Below, piece after piece: positions 1 to 9,929 of a DNA stretch of 64,000 nucleotides (the stretch's first letter is position 1; each line of letters begins with the position of its first letter). The stretch lies in the NCBI GenBank assembly GCA_029204225.1, contig CM055102.1, positions 6,657,320 to 6,721,319 on the forward strand, in the 5' to 3' direction. Under the pieces are notes generated by a model that worked only from the letters and a program-made list of their open reading frames with translations, did not search any database and was not told the DNA's origin. This DNA is from Diphasiastrum complanatum (lineage: Eukaryota; Streptophyta; Lycopodiopsida; Lycopodiales; Lycopodiaceae). Made by a program: the position numbers and the translations under genes.

Positions 1-290
1 AAAGGGCCACAAAGACACCACAACCGCTTCCTTTGCGGTCATTGTGGTCCAAATAGCCTTAAAGGGCCATAACTTCTCTCAAATGCCCTTAAAGGGCCAC
101 AAACAGACCGCAAATGCTTCTTATGTGGTCTGTTTGCGGTCCATTGTCGTCCAAAAGTCCACAAGTGCCCTCAAATACCCTCAAAGGACAGCAAACAGAC
201 CACAATTGCCTCCTTTGTGGTCCATTGTGGTCCAAATAGCCTTATAGGGTCGCAAGTGCCCTCAAAGGGCCACAAACAGATTGCAACTAC
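1..290. repeat. Degenerate ~90 bp minisatellite, running off the left edge
   Basis: Blocks beginning AAAGGGCCACAAA or a close variant recur near 1, 91, 183 and 258, and GTGGTCCAAATAGCC recurs about 181 bases apart, so the unit is about 90 bp with around three copies. The words GGGCCACAAA and TTGCGGTC alternate on both strands, which gives local hairpin potential. A similar CCGCAAATG-rich minisatellite lies behind a Copia PPT at 20750-21060, so this array may be the U3 part of an LTR that continues outside the window. That link is inference. Confidence 0.75.
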
Positions 291-1640
291 TCCATAAGAA
301 TTGACACTACAAATTGTCCAAAACAAGCCCATAATAAATCTCACAGAATGGATGATACGTTGATGTAACTTGTGATCAAGACAATCAACATTATCCAGCC
401 CACAGAATGGCTTGCAATTTTTTGCTTAGACAGTGGAGGATATTGGATCGGCTATTTGCTGCACAGATGCTCATTTCAAGATCATAAGAGAAAATTGGAA
501 ATATATTTAGGCTTCAAATAGGTTAATATGTAGTGCTTCTACGTGTTTTGTTCTTTGATTTTTACACCATCTTGAACAACTTTTTTTGTATTAGACTATG
601 CTTCAAGAAAGAACTTCAACACTAATATTTTGTTTTGAAAACCTAAAGCATATGTCGATTGAGAATGCCCACTCTTCGGAGAAATAGCTCAAGCTTTTGC
701 CAAAATACATTTTTGATGACATGATATCAAAATAGAGTAGCATTCATGTGAGTAAAGCACACTCATCATTCTTACAAACTTTAATTTTGTTTGATCCTCC
801 AGCTCTCTTTTATGTCTAAATGTTTATTTTTTGAATTTGATGCTGTTTAGTATTGGTAGCTAAACTTTAAACTCCACTCTTAGACAGACTCATAAGCCCA
901 ACTTCGACTCTCGACAGATCTACTAAGGTTGTGTGTGTAGCTTGGCAATTCTAAGGCAAGGGCACTAATTATATGCATCAAACATGCAACACACATCATA
1001 CACATGTGAAGGTGACTTGTTATGAAGAAAACAAAGTGCTGCTCGAGTAGAGAGAGAATAAAACAAAGGCTCCTCCTCGGGTAGGGAGAGAGAGAGTGTT
1101 ACAAAATCTCTGTGTAGAATTTCCAAATCTCACTAAAAGACTTAGTATAGAATCACTCTTTATCTGTCTCAAATGCTAGCTCGAGCCACAAGAGGTGTAG
1201 TCCACATGAAATTCGATTGGACCCCTTACAAACTCCTCCTAATTTGATTGGTCTAGTGACATAAGGACCCTTGAATATGATTGGACCAATTTCACGGATC
1301 TTACACTTTTGATTGGTCACATGACTTCATGACAACACATAACAAAGTGTCACTAGCCCTCTACCATTATGCCTTGTGTTAAGAGCCTACACTACCTCGA
1401 GCTACATCACACACTAAAATTGGCCTAATAACCTACTAACATGTGTGCATGGGGTAGAAAAGTCAAAGTACCCCCCAAACTCAAGATTTGACTATTCAAA
1501 CTCTTCAAAAAATGAACTAAAAAGATTATGACTACCCTCCACACATGGGAACATGCTCCAAACATGTGAGATTTCACTATGCACATAATATTGCAAAAAG
1601 ATCAAGCTAGATTTTGCCTATTTTTCACACTCCTCAAAAA
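291..1640. other. No gene seen; LTR-like stretch at about 900-1450
   Basis: No coding segment is recognisable. Read on the reverse strand, about 1450 to 900 contains repeated TTGGTCC/GGTCCAAT words followed by CTCTCTCTCTACCCGAGG-like sequence. The same word order is seen in the forward Copia LTR at 14347-14982. This suggests a diverged reverse-strand LTR. I could not find paired TG/CA ends or a primer site, so the boundaries are unknown. The G-rich run just above it (1480-1490 read in reverse, GTTTGGGGGG) could be a polypurine tract. Confidence 0.35.
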
Positions 1641-1661
1641 CTAGCTTGATGAGATACTAGA

Positions 1662-2042
1662 TCAAATAAGAAACTTAAAATACTTGTTGAGTGGATCCTT
1701 TGGTTTGAATATGATGTGAAAACCAGGCAAAGGACATTTGGCTGCAGCCAATTCACCATTGTTATGAGAGGATTTCTTTGATGGAGATCCAATACCACCT
1801 TCCTTGATGAACATTCCACCAAATTGGCACTTCTTCCTATGAGTCCTTCTGTGCTTAAAGAAGATTTTTGACTTGAGAGATCCTCTTCCTTGAAAATAGT
1901 TGCACCAAAATGATGGAAATATGAGGCCTCCATGCTTCATAATGACCATGAAGATCAAGATCACAAAATATGCAAAAGTGCTGATTATCAAGATTTTGCA
2001 ACTATGAAATTTTTTGCATGATAGATCTAATCTTGTAATCAA
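1662..2042 (-). pseudogene. Unrecognised ORF with one hydrophobic segment, next to an LTR-like region
   Basis: A 126-residue reading frame that I do not recognise. Residues about 15-35 form a strongly hydrophobic stretch (KILIISTFAYFVILIFMVIM) that could be a membrane segment. The rest is basic (Lys/Arg-rich, for example KHRRTHRKK) and has no motif I can name. It lies just upstream, in the same direction, of a possible polypurine run and LTR-like sequence (about 1490-900). That is where extra 3' ORFs of LTR retrotransposons sit. It may equally be a chance ORF in decayed DNA, and a shifted frame over the same bases is also open. Confidence 0.25.
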
Positions 2043-2640
2043 AGGCTATCTTGATCTTATTGAGGCTACATACTTGCTCAAGAACTTAACTGTCCTTTGT
2101 GGATAATTCAGAGCAATGGATAATGATGTCAAATGACCATCAGATCAGCTACAATATTAGACTGAACCTAGGGTGTTGTGGCTACATTGGTGTATTCCAA
2201 TCTCGTTGCTTCAAATCTTGAACTTGAGTTACTGCGGTTAAGACTACCTCAACTTTTGCATGGTCCAGATCATTGTAATCTGTTCAAACTAAGCGTTTTT
2301 TTGGAAGGGATTTCATTTTTTGAGAAAATGTTTTTTACTAAAGCACTAGGATGGACACTTTCATGACCAGATGTTGCTGCTTGGAGATCGGTTTTGTCTG
2401 TAGCTGATCCGGAGCCTGGAGTCTGGGCAGAGGAGTAATGAGTCCAAGTAGCATTGTCAGGAGAAAGATACTATTGCATTCAGGTGCTATTTGCTTCTTG
2501 GGATCTGATTTTTTGCCCAAAATCACTCACTTGGATGCTCCGATTGAAAATCAAGAAAAGGCACTTTGTATTGACAGAGTAGTTAAGCAAACAACATCAA
2601 GTAACATCTTATACTCAAAAGCCGAATATATATCTGCTGT
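2043..2640. other. No recognisable feature
   Basis: Short frames are open on both strands but none shows a family motif. The last part (about 2560-2740) may be the poorly conserved linker upstream of the Gypsy protease that starts near 2740. Confidence 0.4.
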
Positions 2641-2739
2641 TAGCTGAAGCCATGCCCAGAGGTGTTGATGCAGAACTTGTGAACAAAAGAATATCACTCT
2701 GTCGATACAGCATAGGCAATTTCCTAAAGAAGCAGCTGT

Positions 2740-3588
2740 GATAGATGGCGGTTCAGGAGTTGACCTGATTTCTACAAAACTATGTGCAAAATGGGGCCTT
2801 ACAAAGATCAAGCCTGCTACTTTTGCTATTAAGCTAGCCGATCAAATGACAATTCGTCCATGAGGAATGGTTGAAGATATACCTGTCAGAATTGCGGGAG
2901 TACAGTGTGTTATTACTTTCGTAGTGATGGACTTACCCCAAATGTTTATCGAGTTCTATTGGGACGTCCATGGTTACGAGTTGTGCAAGTAATTCATAAC
3001 TGGGGTACCGGAAAAATCACTTTTGAAAATCGTGAACGTGCAGTTAAAGTTGATCCTACAACTTGGACTATCAAACCAGTGGTTCAAAAAGAAGATGACG
3101 ATTCGTCAACAACGGATTATACTTGTGACCGTCCAGAGAAAAATTTGGGAGTTCATTACGATTCTCAAACGGATACTGTCAATTGGAATGAAGCTCTTGC
3201 AACGATTGATTGTACAACAAGATATATGTGTCAACAAGATAATCAATTAGAGTTGAGCAAGATTTCCTTATTAGATCGAACTTTGGATACACCAATCACA
3301 TTTCCACTGAATGTGCTGAATGTAGCCTGGATATCAACGGAACCTATACCAGATCCAATTGAGGATGATCTCATACCAGTGAGTCATGCCTTGACTTATG
3401 ATGACAATGCTGAACTTACGGATGAGCAAATTCTCAATCATATGGATCTGACCAGATTTGGAGTGCATAATGTTCCTGATGAACCAACAATAAAACCGCC
3501 CAAAGTAGTTATATTGAAGGAAGATAGGATCACAGGATCAATGATGAAGAAACAAGCTAAACAACATTATAATACGGTCCTGAAATGA
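2740..3588 (+). pseudogene. Ty3/Gypsy family A aspartic protease region
   Basis: The translation from 2743 reads AAVIDGGSGVDLIS, which is a retropepsin-type active-site block (D-G/S-G). It runs through a ligand-binding segment to NVYRVLLGRPWLR, the conserved ILGRPWL block that ends Gypsy proteases, inside the open 227-residue frame at 2905-3588. A TGA at 2861-2863 and a frame change just before 2930 break it. The remainder is a hydrophilic linker to reverse transcriptase. The reverse-strand copy at 22794-23857 encodes the same protein and serves as a sister sequence, which shows this is a family and not chance. Role: cleavage of the Gag-Pol polyprotein in the particle. It is not functional here. 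Confidence 0.85.
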
Positions 3589-4170
3589 AAAATTTCCCCT
3601 CAAAAGATTGATTCAGAGAATGTCCACCCTTCCTGGATAAAGGCAAAGGAAAAGTTGAGGATGATTCTACAAGTCATAATTCTAGTAAGAAATCATCGTC
3701 TAGGAAGTCTTCACCTTTGAAGAAGAGTTTATCATCTCGGAAGTCATTACCTCCACGATCAATTCCTGCTAAGAAGGCTAAGCGAAGATCCAAGACAAGT
3801 CCTTTTGAAAAAGAACAAACAGATGTAGTCCAACATGATATGCCCGAATATTTTAATCGTTATACATTGGATGATGTGGTTATCATGTTACCTAAACCAC
3901 ATCGTGAACTTGAAGAACACGTGCCAAAATCGAAAGAGATTTACGATGGCCCAGCTAGGACGCAGCCAATGAATCTTGCTGAACCAGGACAACCGAAGAA
4001 GATTGTACAAGTTGGATCACAACTTAATCCTGAACAATATCAAGCACTACGCATGTTACTTATTAAGTATCAGGACTGCTTTGCATGGACTTATCAAGAT
4101 CTGAAGGGTATTTAGACATTAGTGATTGAACATACCATACCTTTTGTACCTGATGCAGTTCAAAAGTTAC
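3589..4170 (+). pseudogene. Gypsy family A protease-RT linker and start of reverse transcriptase (truncated)
   Basis: A Ser/Lys-rich linker (SSRKSLPPRS, KKAKRRSKTS) leads to LNPEQYQALRMLLIKYQDCF and AWTYQDLKGI. These are typical of the segment that precedes the Gypsy RT fingers, and IEHTIPFVPDAV follows, resembling the EHxIxLxPDAxP start of RT. After about residue 20 of RT the frame passes directly into the 3' ORF at about 4170. All of the catalytic RT, RNase H and integrase are therefore missing, consistent with one large internal deletion. A stop at 4113-4115 also interrupts the frame. The reverse-strand copy diverges close to the same place, just after its TYQDLK (about 22523). Confidence 0.75.
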
Positions 4171-5165
4171 AAAGTTCTATCGCTTTGACAGGTTTAAAGG
4201 AGCAGATTCAACCGAGTTGGCAAAGGCTAAAGAGACCATCATCACCTATGAAAAATCAGCCACTCAGGTATTGGAAGCCGGACCACAAATCTCCGTACCG
4301 GTCATGCCACAATTCTCTCCCATGCGCCAAAAAGTTGTACCAATGGATACAGGGTTAGATTCGAGCATGGACCAGGGGGAGCCAGATATAGAAGAACAAC
4401 CGCCAATTTTACTAGCAGTACAGGCAGGTCCATCCTCATCAAGGATCACACCTCTATTCAGAAAGGCCATCAGCATTGAGGACCAGATCCAGACCTTCTT
4501 AAAGCAACATCCGCATGAGTCCTCGCGTGGGGGTTGGGTTCTGAAGTTTAAGACCTCCGAGATAGAGGCCAGCAAAGAGTTGGACAAAATACCTGCATTG
4601 GGAGAGCAGCCGGCAGTGTTTGAGAAAACTCCAGAATCAATCAAGAGTTACGTTGCTAGCCCTCGCCAATTGCGGGTTGACCCTTATTATGTGCCAATGC
4701 CGCGAAGGAATAAATGGAAAGATTTGGGATTGGCTATGGACAAAATCACCATCCATACGTCCAATTGGCCAATCATCCATCAGACCTACAGCTGGACCAT
4801 CTTAGTGGACTTCCACTGAGCCTTACAAGCCTATCAGAGCGAGTATGTCCACTCTCCAGGTCCAACGGTGCGACAATCGACAATGTTTGCTAAAGATCTA
4901 ACTTTGTTGGCGTCAATGGCAACCAGGGATGATTGCCTCCCTCCTCTGGCATTCAATCCAAATAAGCCGATGGCCTCAAAGCAAATCAAAGATCAGCTGC
5001 CGGTTACTCATTTATACTTTCGTGCAGCAATGTGAGAGGCTCCTGGGAATCACGTTTCACATCATGGACAACCTCAATGTGGATTGCTGGAGCCCACCGT
5101 TGTTTTCTGCCACACACTTTGGATTTTAATACTGCACGCCTCGACTTTATGGAAAAGGCGCAGTA
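4171..5165 (+). pseudogene. 3' accessory ORF of Gypsy family A (C-terminal part)
   Basis: An open 200-residue stretch (4217-4819) followed by recognisable but broken sequence to about 5165. It matches, segment by segment, the longer reverse-strand ORF at 25372-27238: KETIITYEKSA, then RITPLFRKAISIEDQIQTFL, HPHESSRGGWVLKFKTSEI, RQLRVDPYYVPMPRR and KDLGLAMDKITIH. The conserved C-terminal domain (about 180 residues, Trp/His/Pro-rich) matches no family I know. It ends about 100 bases before the LTR in both copies, so it lies between pol and the 3' LTR. Function is unknown. Candidates are an envelope-like or other structural accessory protein, or a captured host gene. Confidence 0.7.
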
Positions 5166-5261
5166 CCATTTAATCAAGATTCGGCATGAAGCAAATAGAA
5201 GTCCCCAATAACTGCATATTGCAGGTGTCGTGGGACCGCCACCAGTTTTGGTGGGAGATAC

Positions 5262-5850
5262 TATTGGAGGGTTTGCGGATCCCAAGGCAACCCTAACCCT
5301 AGTTAATAAGTGAGAGGGATTTGGCACCCTGCGTGCGTAAGTCCACCCGATGATCACATAGTTATTTGATTAGTTACAAGTCGATAAAAGGACTTTAGGC
5401 CCTTTTTGCGGGACTTTTAATGTCGTAGGGCCTAAATGTCAAGTTAGTGAATGAAGTTGGGTTTCCCTCCAATTCTGGATGGTTCCAACACTTTTTTAAG
5501 TTTGAATAATTAGGGAGGCAGAAATGGACCAATAGGATTCAGAGGCAACGGTCCTCCTCTCTATTATAAAAAGGGACCAACCCAAGTTCCTACACATGTT
5601 CATTTCCTCATTTCAATAAAGCAGATTGGTTCTCTTCAAAAATGGATTGATGAATGTCCTTGCTCTCTATCACTTTTCCTCCATCTTTCATGCTTTCTTT
5701 GATTTTTGCTGATTGTTGGATCTGAATGTTATTGGGATTGTATGTTATTATACTCTTTATGAGAGAGAAAGGGAGAGAGAGAAAGAGTAAGCTATCTTAT
5801 TGTGGATGTGTAGTGTTAATGGATGTAGTGTTAATTTCCAATAACAATTA
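5262..5850 (+). mobile_element. LTR of Gypsy family A, copy A (3' LTR)
   Basis: The sequence is shared with the reverse-strand copies at 24720-25321 and 50975-51605. Shared blocks are a TAATAAGTGAGAGGGATTTGG-like element, a TTAAAAGTCC-like block, a TATA box (CTATTATAAAAAGGG near 5561), an AATAAA signal (near 5617) and a final GA-rich stretch. Order and orientation (TATA, then AATAAA, then U5) place it as the 3' LTR of the forward ORF at 4171-5165. A purine-rich GGTGGGAGA lies just upstream as a likely polypurine tract. The ends were set by comparing copies and are approximate. Confidence 0.65.
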
Positions 5851-5975
5851 GGGTGAACTTATGGTCCTATAGATATCCAATATAAATTCAACTTAATGAA
5901 TTCAATAAACTGATGCTATGCAATTTTCTTACAAGGATAATTTACCAATCCAAATTACATAACACAATCACATTT

Positions 5976-7354
5976 ATCCTCAGGTGTCTTAGTTTATAGT
6001 GTGCCAACAAGACAATCATGATTCCAATGCCGGGGTATTCCCGGGATACACTGCTCCTAAATGCCAGAAGGCCGTCAGTATATTATATTTTGCATTGGCA
6101 TCTGTCATGCCAAGCGCCAATCTCCAATCCTCACACAAAAAAATATGTTTACTTCGCTTATCTTGTACGATGCAATGGTCTGTATGTTTTTTCAAACTGT
6201 CCTTAAAATAAAAAAGACAATATCTCTCACGACCCTCCATGGGCATATGATCTTTGACACCATAGATTCGTCTTACAGCTGCCCAATTTGCACCAGCTTC
6301 ATCTGCCATAAATCCTCTAAATTGAGTTGAGTTCAACCCATGCTTTTGCATCATACCATTGAGCATTTCCCAAAACGTAACTTGTGCCTTTGTGTCCTCC
6401 ACCTTCATCTCACAAACTGCTATTTTTTGCAATCTTTGTACACTTCACACGACATATTCCATTCTTAGACAGTTTGCAATTCAACAGAAAAAAGTTATTG
6501 CAATGCAACAAGTAAAAATAAATTGCATACCTAGGGTCATAGACATGGGCTGCCATTGTCGTCCAACCACATATTTTTTTGACGTGATCAAATCATACCC
6601 ATGAATATTCCAGCTCACCACCCTTCTGCATTTGTTTGACAATAGAAACACCAGAAGCTAGCCCAATGGTGACATCTTGAAGATAAAACATCTTTCATTG
6701 TCGCTATCTGAAACTTGACTTGCGAACAAGGATCCCTAAAAGTAATCATACTGGCACTTCTCTTTAAGTTTTAGAATGGAATCCACTGAATCCATATTTG
6801 GGTGGTTGCTAGCTCTAAATTCATCTATCCACTTCCTCAATTTCACAAGATCCAATAAAAAACCATCAATCAGTACAATTAAAAACATGAAAATTTTGTC
6901 ACAAAATTTCAAATATAAAAAATTTGAAAGACAACAAAGGTTTTTATAGTTACCTTCTTTGATTGGTCAAGGGTTGATCCCATATAGTAGTAAATTTAAC
7001 AGTGTCTAACATATCAATCACAAAGTCATGCACAGGGAGCAGGTGGTTCATTGTTAATATTTTGGCCACCTCTTTTTCTATTTTCTTTTGTCCAACACTT
7101 GGCAGTTTGCAAACATGATCTTTAACTAGATTTCTGACAATATTTTGCGTATGCATAGATTTACCTTCAGCAACCTCATGAAAATGTGTCCCTAGATGAA
7201 TTGCCAGTCTTGTATATTGAACATCATGTGGTATCACATAATCATCATTTTGGCAGCATGTTGGTTTAAAACCACAGCGATAACATGAAAATCCACCATG
7301 TAGCTTCTCCATAATGCCTAGAGGACAACACACATTGTCAATCTTCTTCTCCAT
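5976..7354 (-). pseudogene. MULE-like transposase gene with introns, truncated
   Basis: Two recognisable coding blocks. The upstream block (7354-6953) starts MEKKIDNVCC, has a Cys/His segment (CYRCGFKPTCC, then HLGTHFHEV) and ends at a donor GTAACT near 6952. A middle exon (about 6845-6590) includes KLRKWIDEFRASN and, with frame changes, KQMQKGGELEY. The last block (6432-5976) reads IAVCEMKVEDTKAQVTFW, then GFMADEAGANWAAVRRIYG, RERYCLF and AFWHLGAVYPG. The FMADxAxANWxAVR block is, from memory, typical of a transposase-like family spread through plant genomes and usually grouped with MULEs, where the Asp belongs to the DDE core. Stops and a lost segment between the blocks mean it is dead. Terminal inverted repeats were not located. 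Confidence 0.65.
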
Positions 7355-7499
7355 TTAGTCTTGTTTGCACCACCAAAAGTATCTAAACTGCTACACATTT
7401 CGTTCTCACAGATGAAAGCCCCTTCTTAGTATGACATTCAGACATCCCCGATAGAACACAGTACTTGAAGCAGACGAATCAAACTTTCTTGCCTAGAAG

Positions 7500-8400
7500 G
7501 TAAAGACATCGCTTATCTTAAGAGGAGAAGCATTATGGTCATGGGTGGATGGCACCGAAGAGATGCTAAACATAGGCAAATATCTTTGGGAGTTGAAAGA
7601 GAAGAACGACAAAGCAGCAGCTGTCATCTCCTCTTCCATTAAGGACAACATTACCCTTGGCCTCGCATTAATCTCTAATGCTAGAGAGATGTGGGATACG
7701 CTCATCTACAGATTTTAGACTAAGTCACGAAATCAGATAATGCATCTAGAAGATCAACTTACCTATTTAAGCAAAGATCTCACCAGCTTCATCAGAAAGA
7801 TGAAGAACCTGTTCCTATCGTTACACAATGCTGGGGCAGAACATGCAGTCTCGCAAGAAAAGCAGCTCAGTTACCTGCTACGCTCCTTACCACGATTGTT
7901 CCAGACAACCCGGACATTGCTGGCTAAAGATCCTACTATGACCTTTGACAAGGCAGTCATTGACATCAAGGAAGAAGTTGAAGCTAGAGAGCACTACGAC
8001 GATAAGAACGAGTCTGATCAAGCTCTCTACAACAACAGAGACCAGTCGAAGAAGAAGGCTCAACTTAAGAGGGAGTCAACAAGGAGATCAAATTAGAACC
8101 AATAGAAGCAGAGAACTCAAGAAGGGAGATCGAAAGGAAGGAATACGCAGCAAGGCAATGACAAGAAGACATGCGACAGATGCAGACGTGAAAACCACAC
8201 AATGGATAAATGTTGGCTGAATCAAAGATTGAGTGTATACATTGTAAGAAGAAAGGTCATGCAGCCATGACTTGCTACGACAATCCAAGAAACAAGAAGA
8301 CGTAGATCAAGAAGGAAAGCACGAACAACACATCATACGTGGAGGAGCCCGAATTCTCAAAGATGGCTGAATAATGAGCTAGCAGAAGTCCTACTACTTA
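7500..8400 (+). pseudogene. Copia family I gag with two zinc knuckles
   Basis: Gag of the UBN2 type: EALWSWVDGTEEM, IKDNITLGLALI, then an open 118-residue stretch (7740-8096) ending AREHYDDKNES. Two CX2CX4HX4C knuckles follow: CDRCRRENHTMDKC near 8172 and CIHCKKKGHAAMTC near 8238, in different frames. It binds and packages the element RNA. No 5' LTR lies upstream; the sequence before about 7450 belongs to the MULE-like gene region, so the element is 5' truncated. The same gag, including the AREHYDD signature and the double knuckle, recurs at 58600-59000. Confidence 0.85.
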
Positions 8401-8760
8401 TTTGTGCACTGATATGTGTGCAACATCTCATCCGATGTTCAAGATATAGTTCTTGACTCAAGAGCCATGTTGCACTTTGTGACGACAAGACAGATGATTG
8501 ACGACTTTCAACAAATCGACTCCTCCAGATACATCATTCTAGGAGATGGATCGCGACACAAAGTGAGTGGCACTGGTGCACTTTGGCTCAGCACCAATGA
8601 TAGAGATAGAAGACTAGATGACGTCCTATATGTCCTGACACTGTAGAAAGATCTTCTATCAGTTGCTAGGATGGCAGATTCAGACATGCGTGTGACATTT
8701 ACAGATCAAACATGCAATGTCATTGATGCCAGCTCCAATATGCTCATCACACAAGCCAAA
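8401..8760 (+). pseudogene. Copia family I protease, active site DSR instead of DSG
   Basis: The frame at 8416-8646 contains IVLDSRAMLHF, then YIILGDGSRHKVSGTG and DVLYVLTL. This is the Copia aspartic protease, whose active site is normally D-S/T-G-A. Here codon 8461-8463 is AGA, so the catalytic-loop Gly is Arg. The homologous protease at 59140-59542 has the same DSRA. A stop (8644-8646) precedes KDLLSVARM, the usual link to the pre-integrase zone. Enzyme activity would not be expected. Whether the Gly-to-Arg change came before or after transposition ended cannot be told from this window alone. Confidence 0.8.
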
Positions 8761-8839
8761 ACGAAGATGAAACCTGTATCACTTGAAGGTACACCTACCA
8801 ACAGAGTAGGCTCATCAAGTCCATGAGTCTACAATAAAC

Positions 8840-9510
8840 ATCAATGATGCAAACCTGACACCCTGTGATGCATGCAACAAAGGGAAGATGTCATGTACAC
8901 CTTTCACGAAGGATTCCTTCAGAGCAACGGAGCTTCTGGAGCTGATACACTCAAACATCTGTGGCCCCTTTGATGTACTATCTGTCGGAGGATCAAGATA
9001 CTACATTACCTTTATCGATGATTACAATAAGTTTGACGTTGTCTACTTCATCCACAACAAATCTGAAGCTCTTGATAAGTTTACAAAATATGTGAACTGG
9101 GCTGTAAATGTCGAAGTATTCTTCATATAAAAACAACAGCCTATACACCACATCATAACGGTGTAGTAGAGAGCAAGAATGAGACTCTCATGGAAGCTAC
9201 AAGATCAATGATGGCCTACTCCAAGGCATCAAGATCACTATGGCCTGAGGCAATAGCTATAGCCGCTTACATGCAAAACAAGACAGGCAAGTCAAGCGTT
9301 GCTCACACTACCCCACATGAGGTATGGTGGAGAAGCAAGCCAAACTTGGCTCATATTCGGATCTTTGGATGCATAGCATGTGCACACATATCAGATAATA
9401 AGAGAAAGAAATTGGATGAAAAGGTGGAGCAAGGATTCTTGGTTGGTATGATATGCACTCTACATATTATAGTGTATACACGCCACAAACCAATGAAGTA
9501 AAAATTGTCA
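8840..9510 (+). pseudogene. Copia family I integrase (internally deleted)
   Basis: The frame 8888-9130 reads FRATELLELIHSNICGPF, then GGSRYYITFIDDYNKFD, the start of the integrase core with its first catalytic Asp (IDD). After EALDKFTKYV the sequence jumps toward HHNGVVESKN and the end of the core (LMEATRSMMAYS, RSLWPEAIAIAAYMQNKTG), so part of the core carrying the second Asp is lost or scrambled near 9100-9140. RIFGCIACAHISDNKRKKLD is the usual post-core block. Integrase joins the cDNA to host DNA. This copy is inactive. The homologous reverse-strand stretch at 32204-33137 keeps more of the region. Confidence 0.85.
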
Positions 9511-9929
9511 GAGACGTTAGATTTGATGAGACAAGAACAATGGCTAAGGAAGATCCCATCAGCTACAAAGTTCTTAGCAGACAGTACTACGACCTGCCAA
9601 CAACATCGACAAAGGGAGCCGGGGGACCTTGGGCATCCGGATGATGATACTCAAATTCCAGCTGAACTGAACGATAGTTCGGGACGACGAGCAGATTGAC
9701 ATATCGGGAGTACCCAACACACCGGCGATACACCGAGGTCCTGCTATCAGCAGACAGGACAAAGGCAAAGCAGTTTCTGTGAGTCTGTATTATCTCCAAG
9801 GAGATCTGCAAGACAAAAAAGAGCACCAGTTAGATACATGCCTGACAACTCATCTTCTGCTCAAGAATAATTCTGCGCATTCAGCTGTGAACCACAAACT
9901 TATGAAAAAGCCAGCAACTGTCCGGACAA

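Noticed and set aside
2178-2811. Several 60-86 codon frames on both strands
   Set aside because: They overlap each other in opposite directions and none shows a motif; from 2740 onward the Gypsy protease explains the sequence.
4264-4644. 126-codon reverse frame
   Set aside because: It is antisense to the Gypsy A 3' ORF, which is supported by a second copy.
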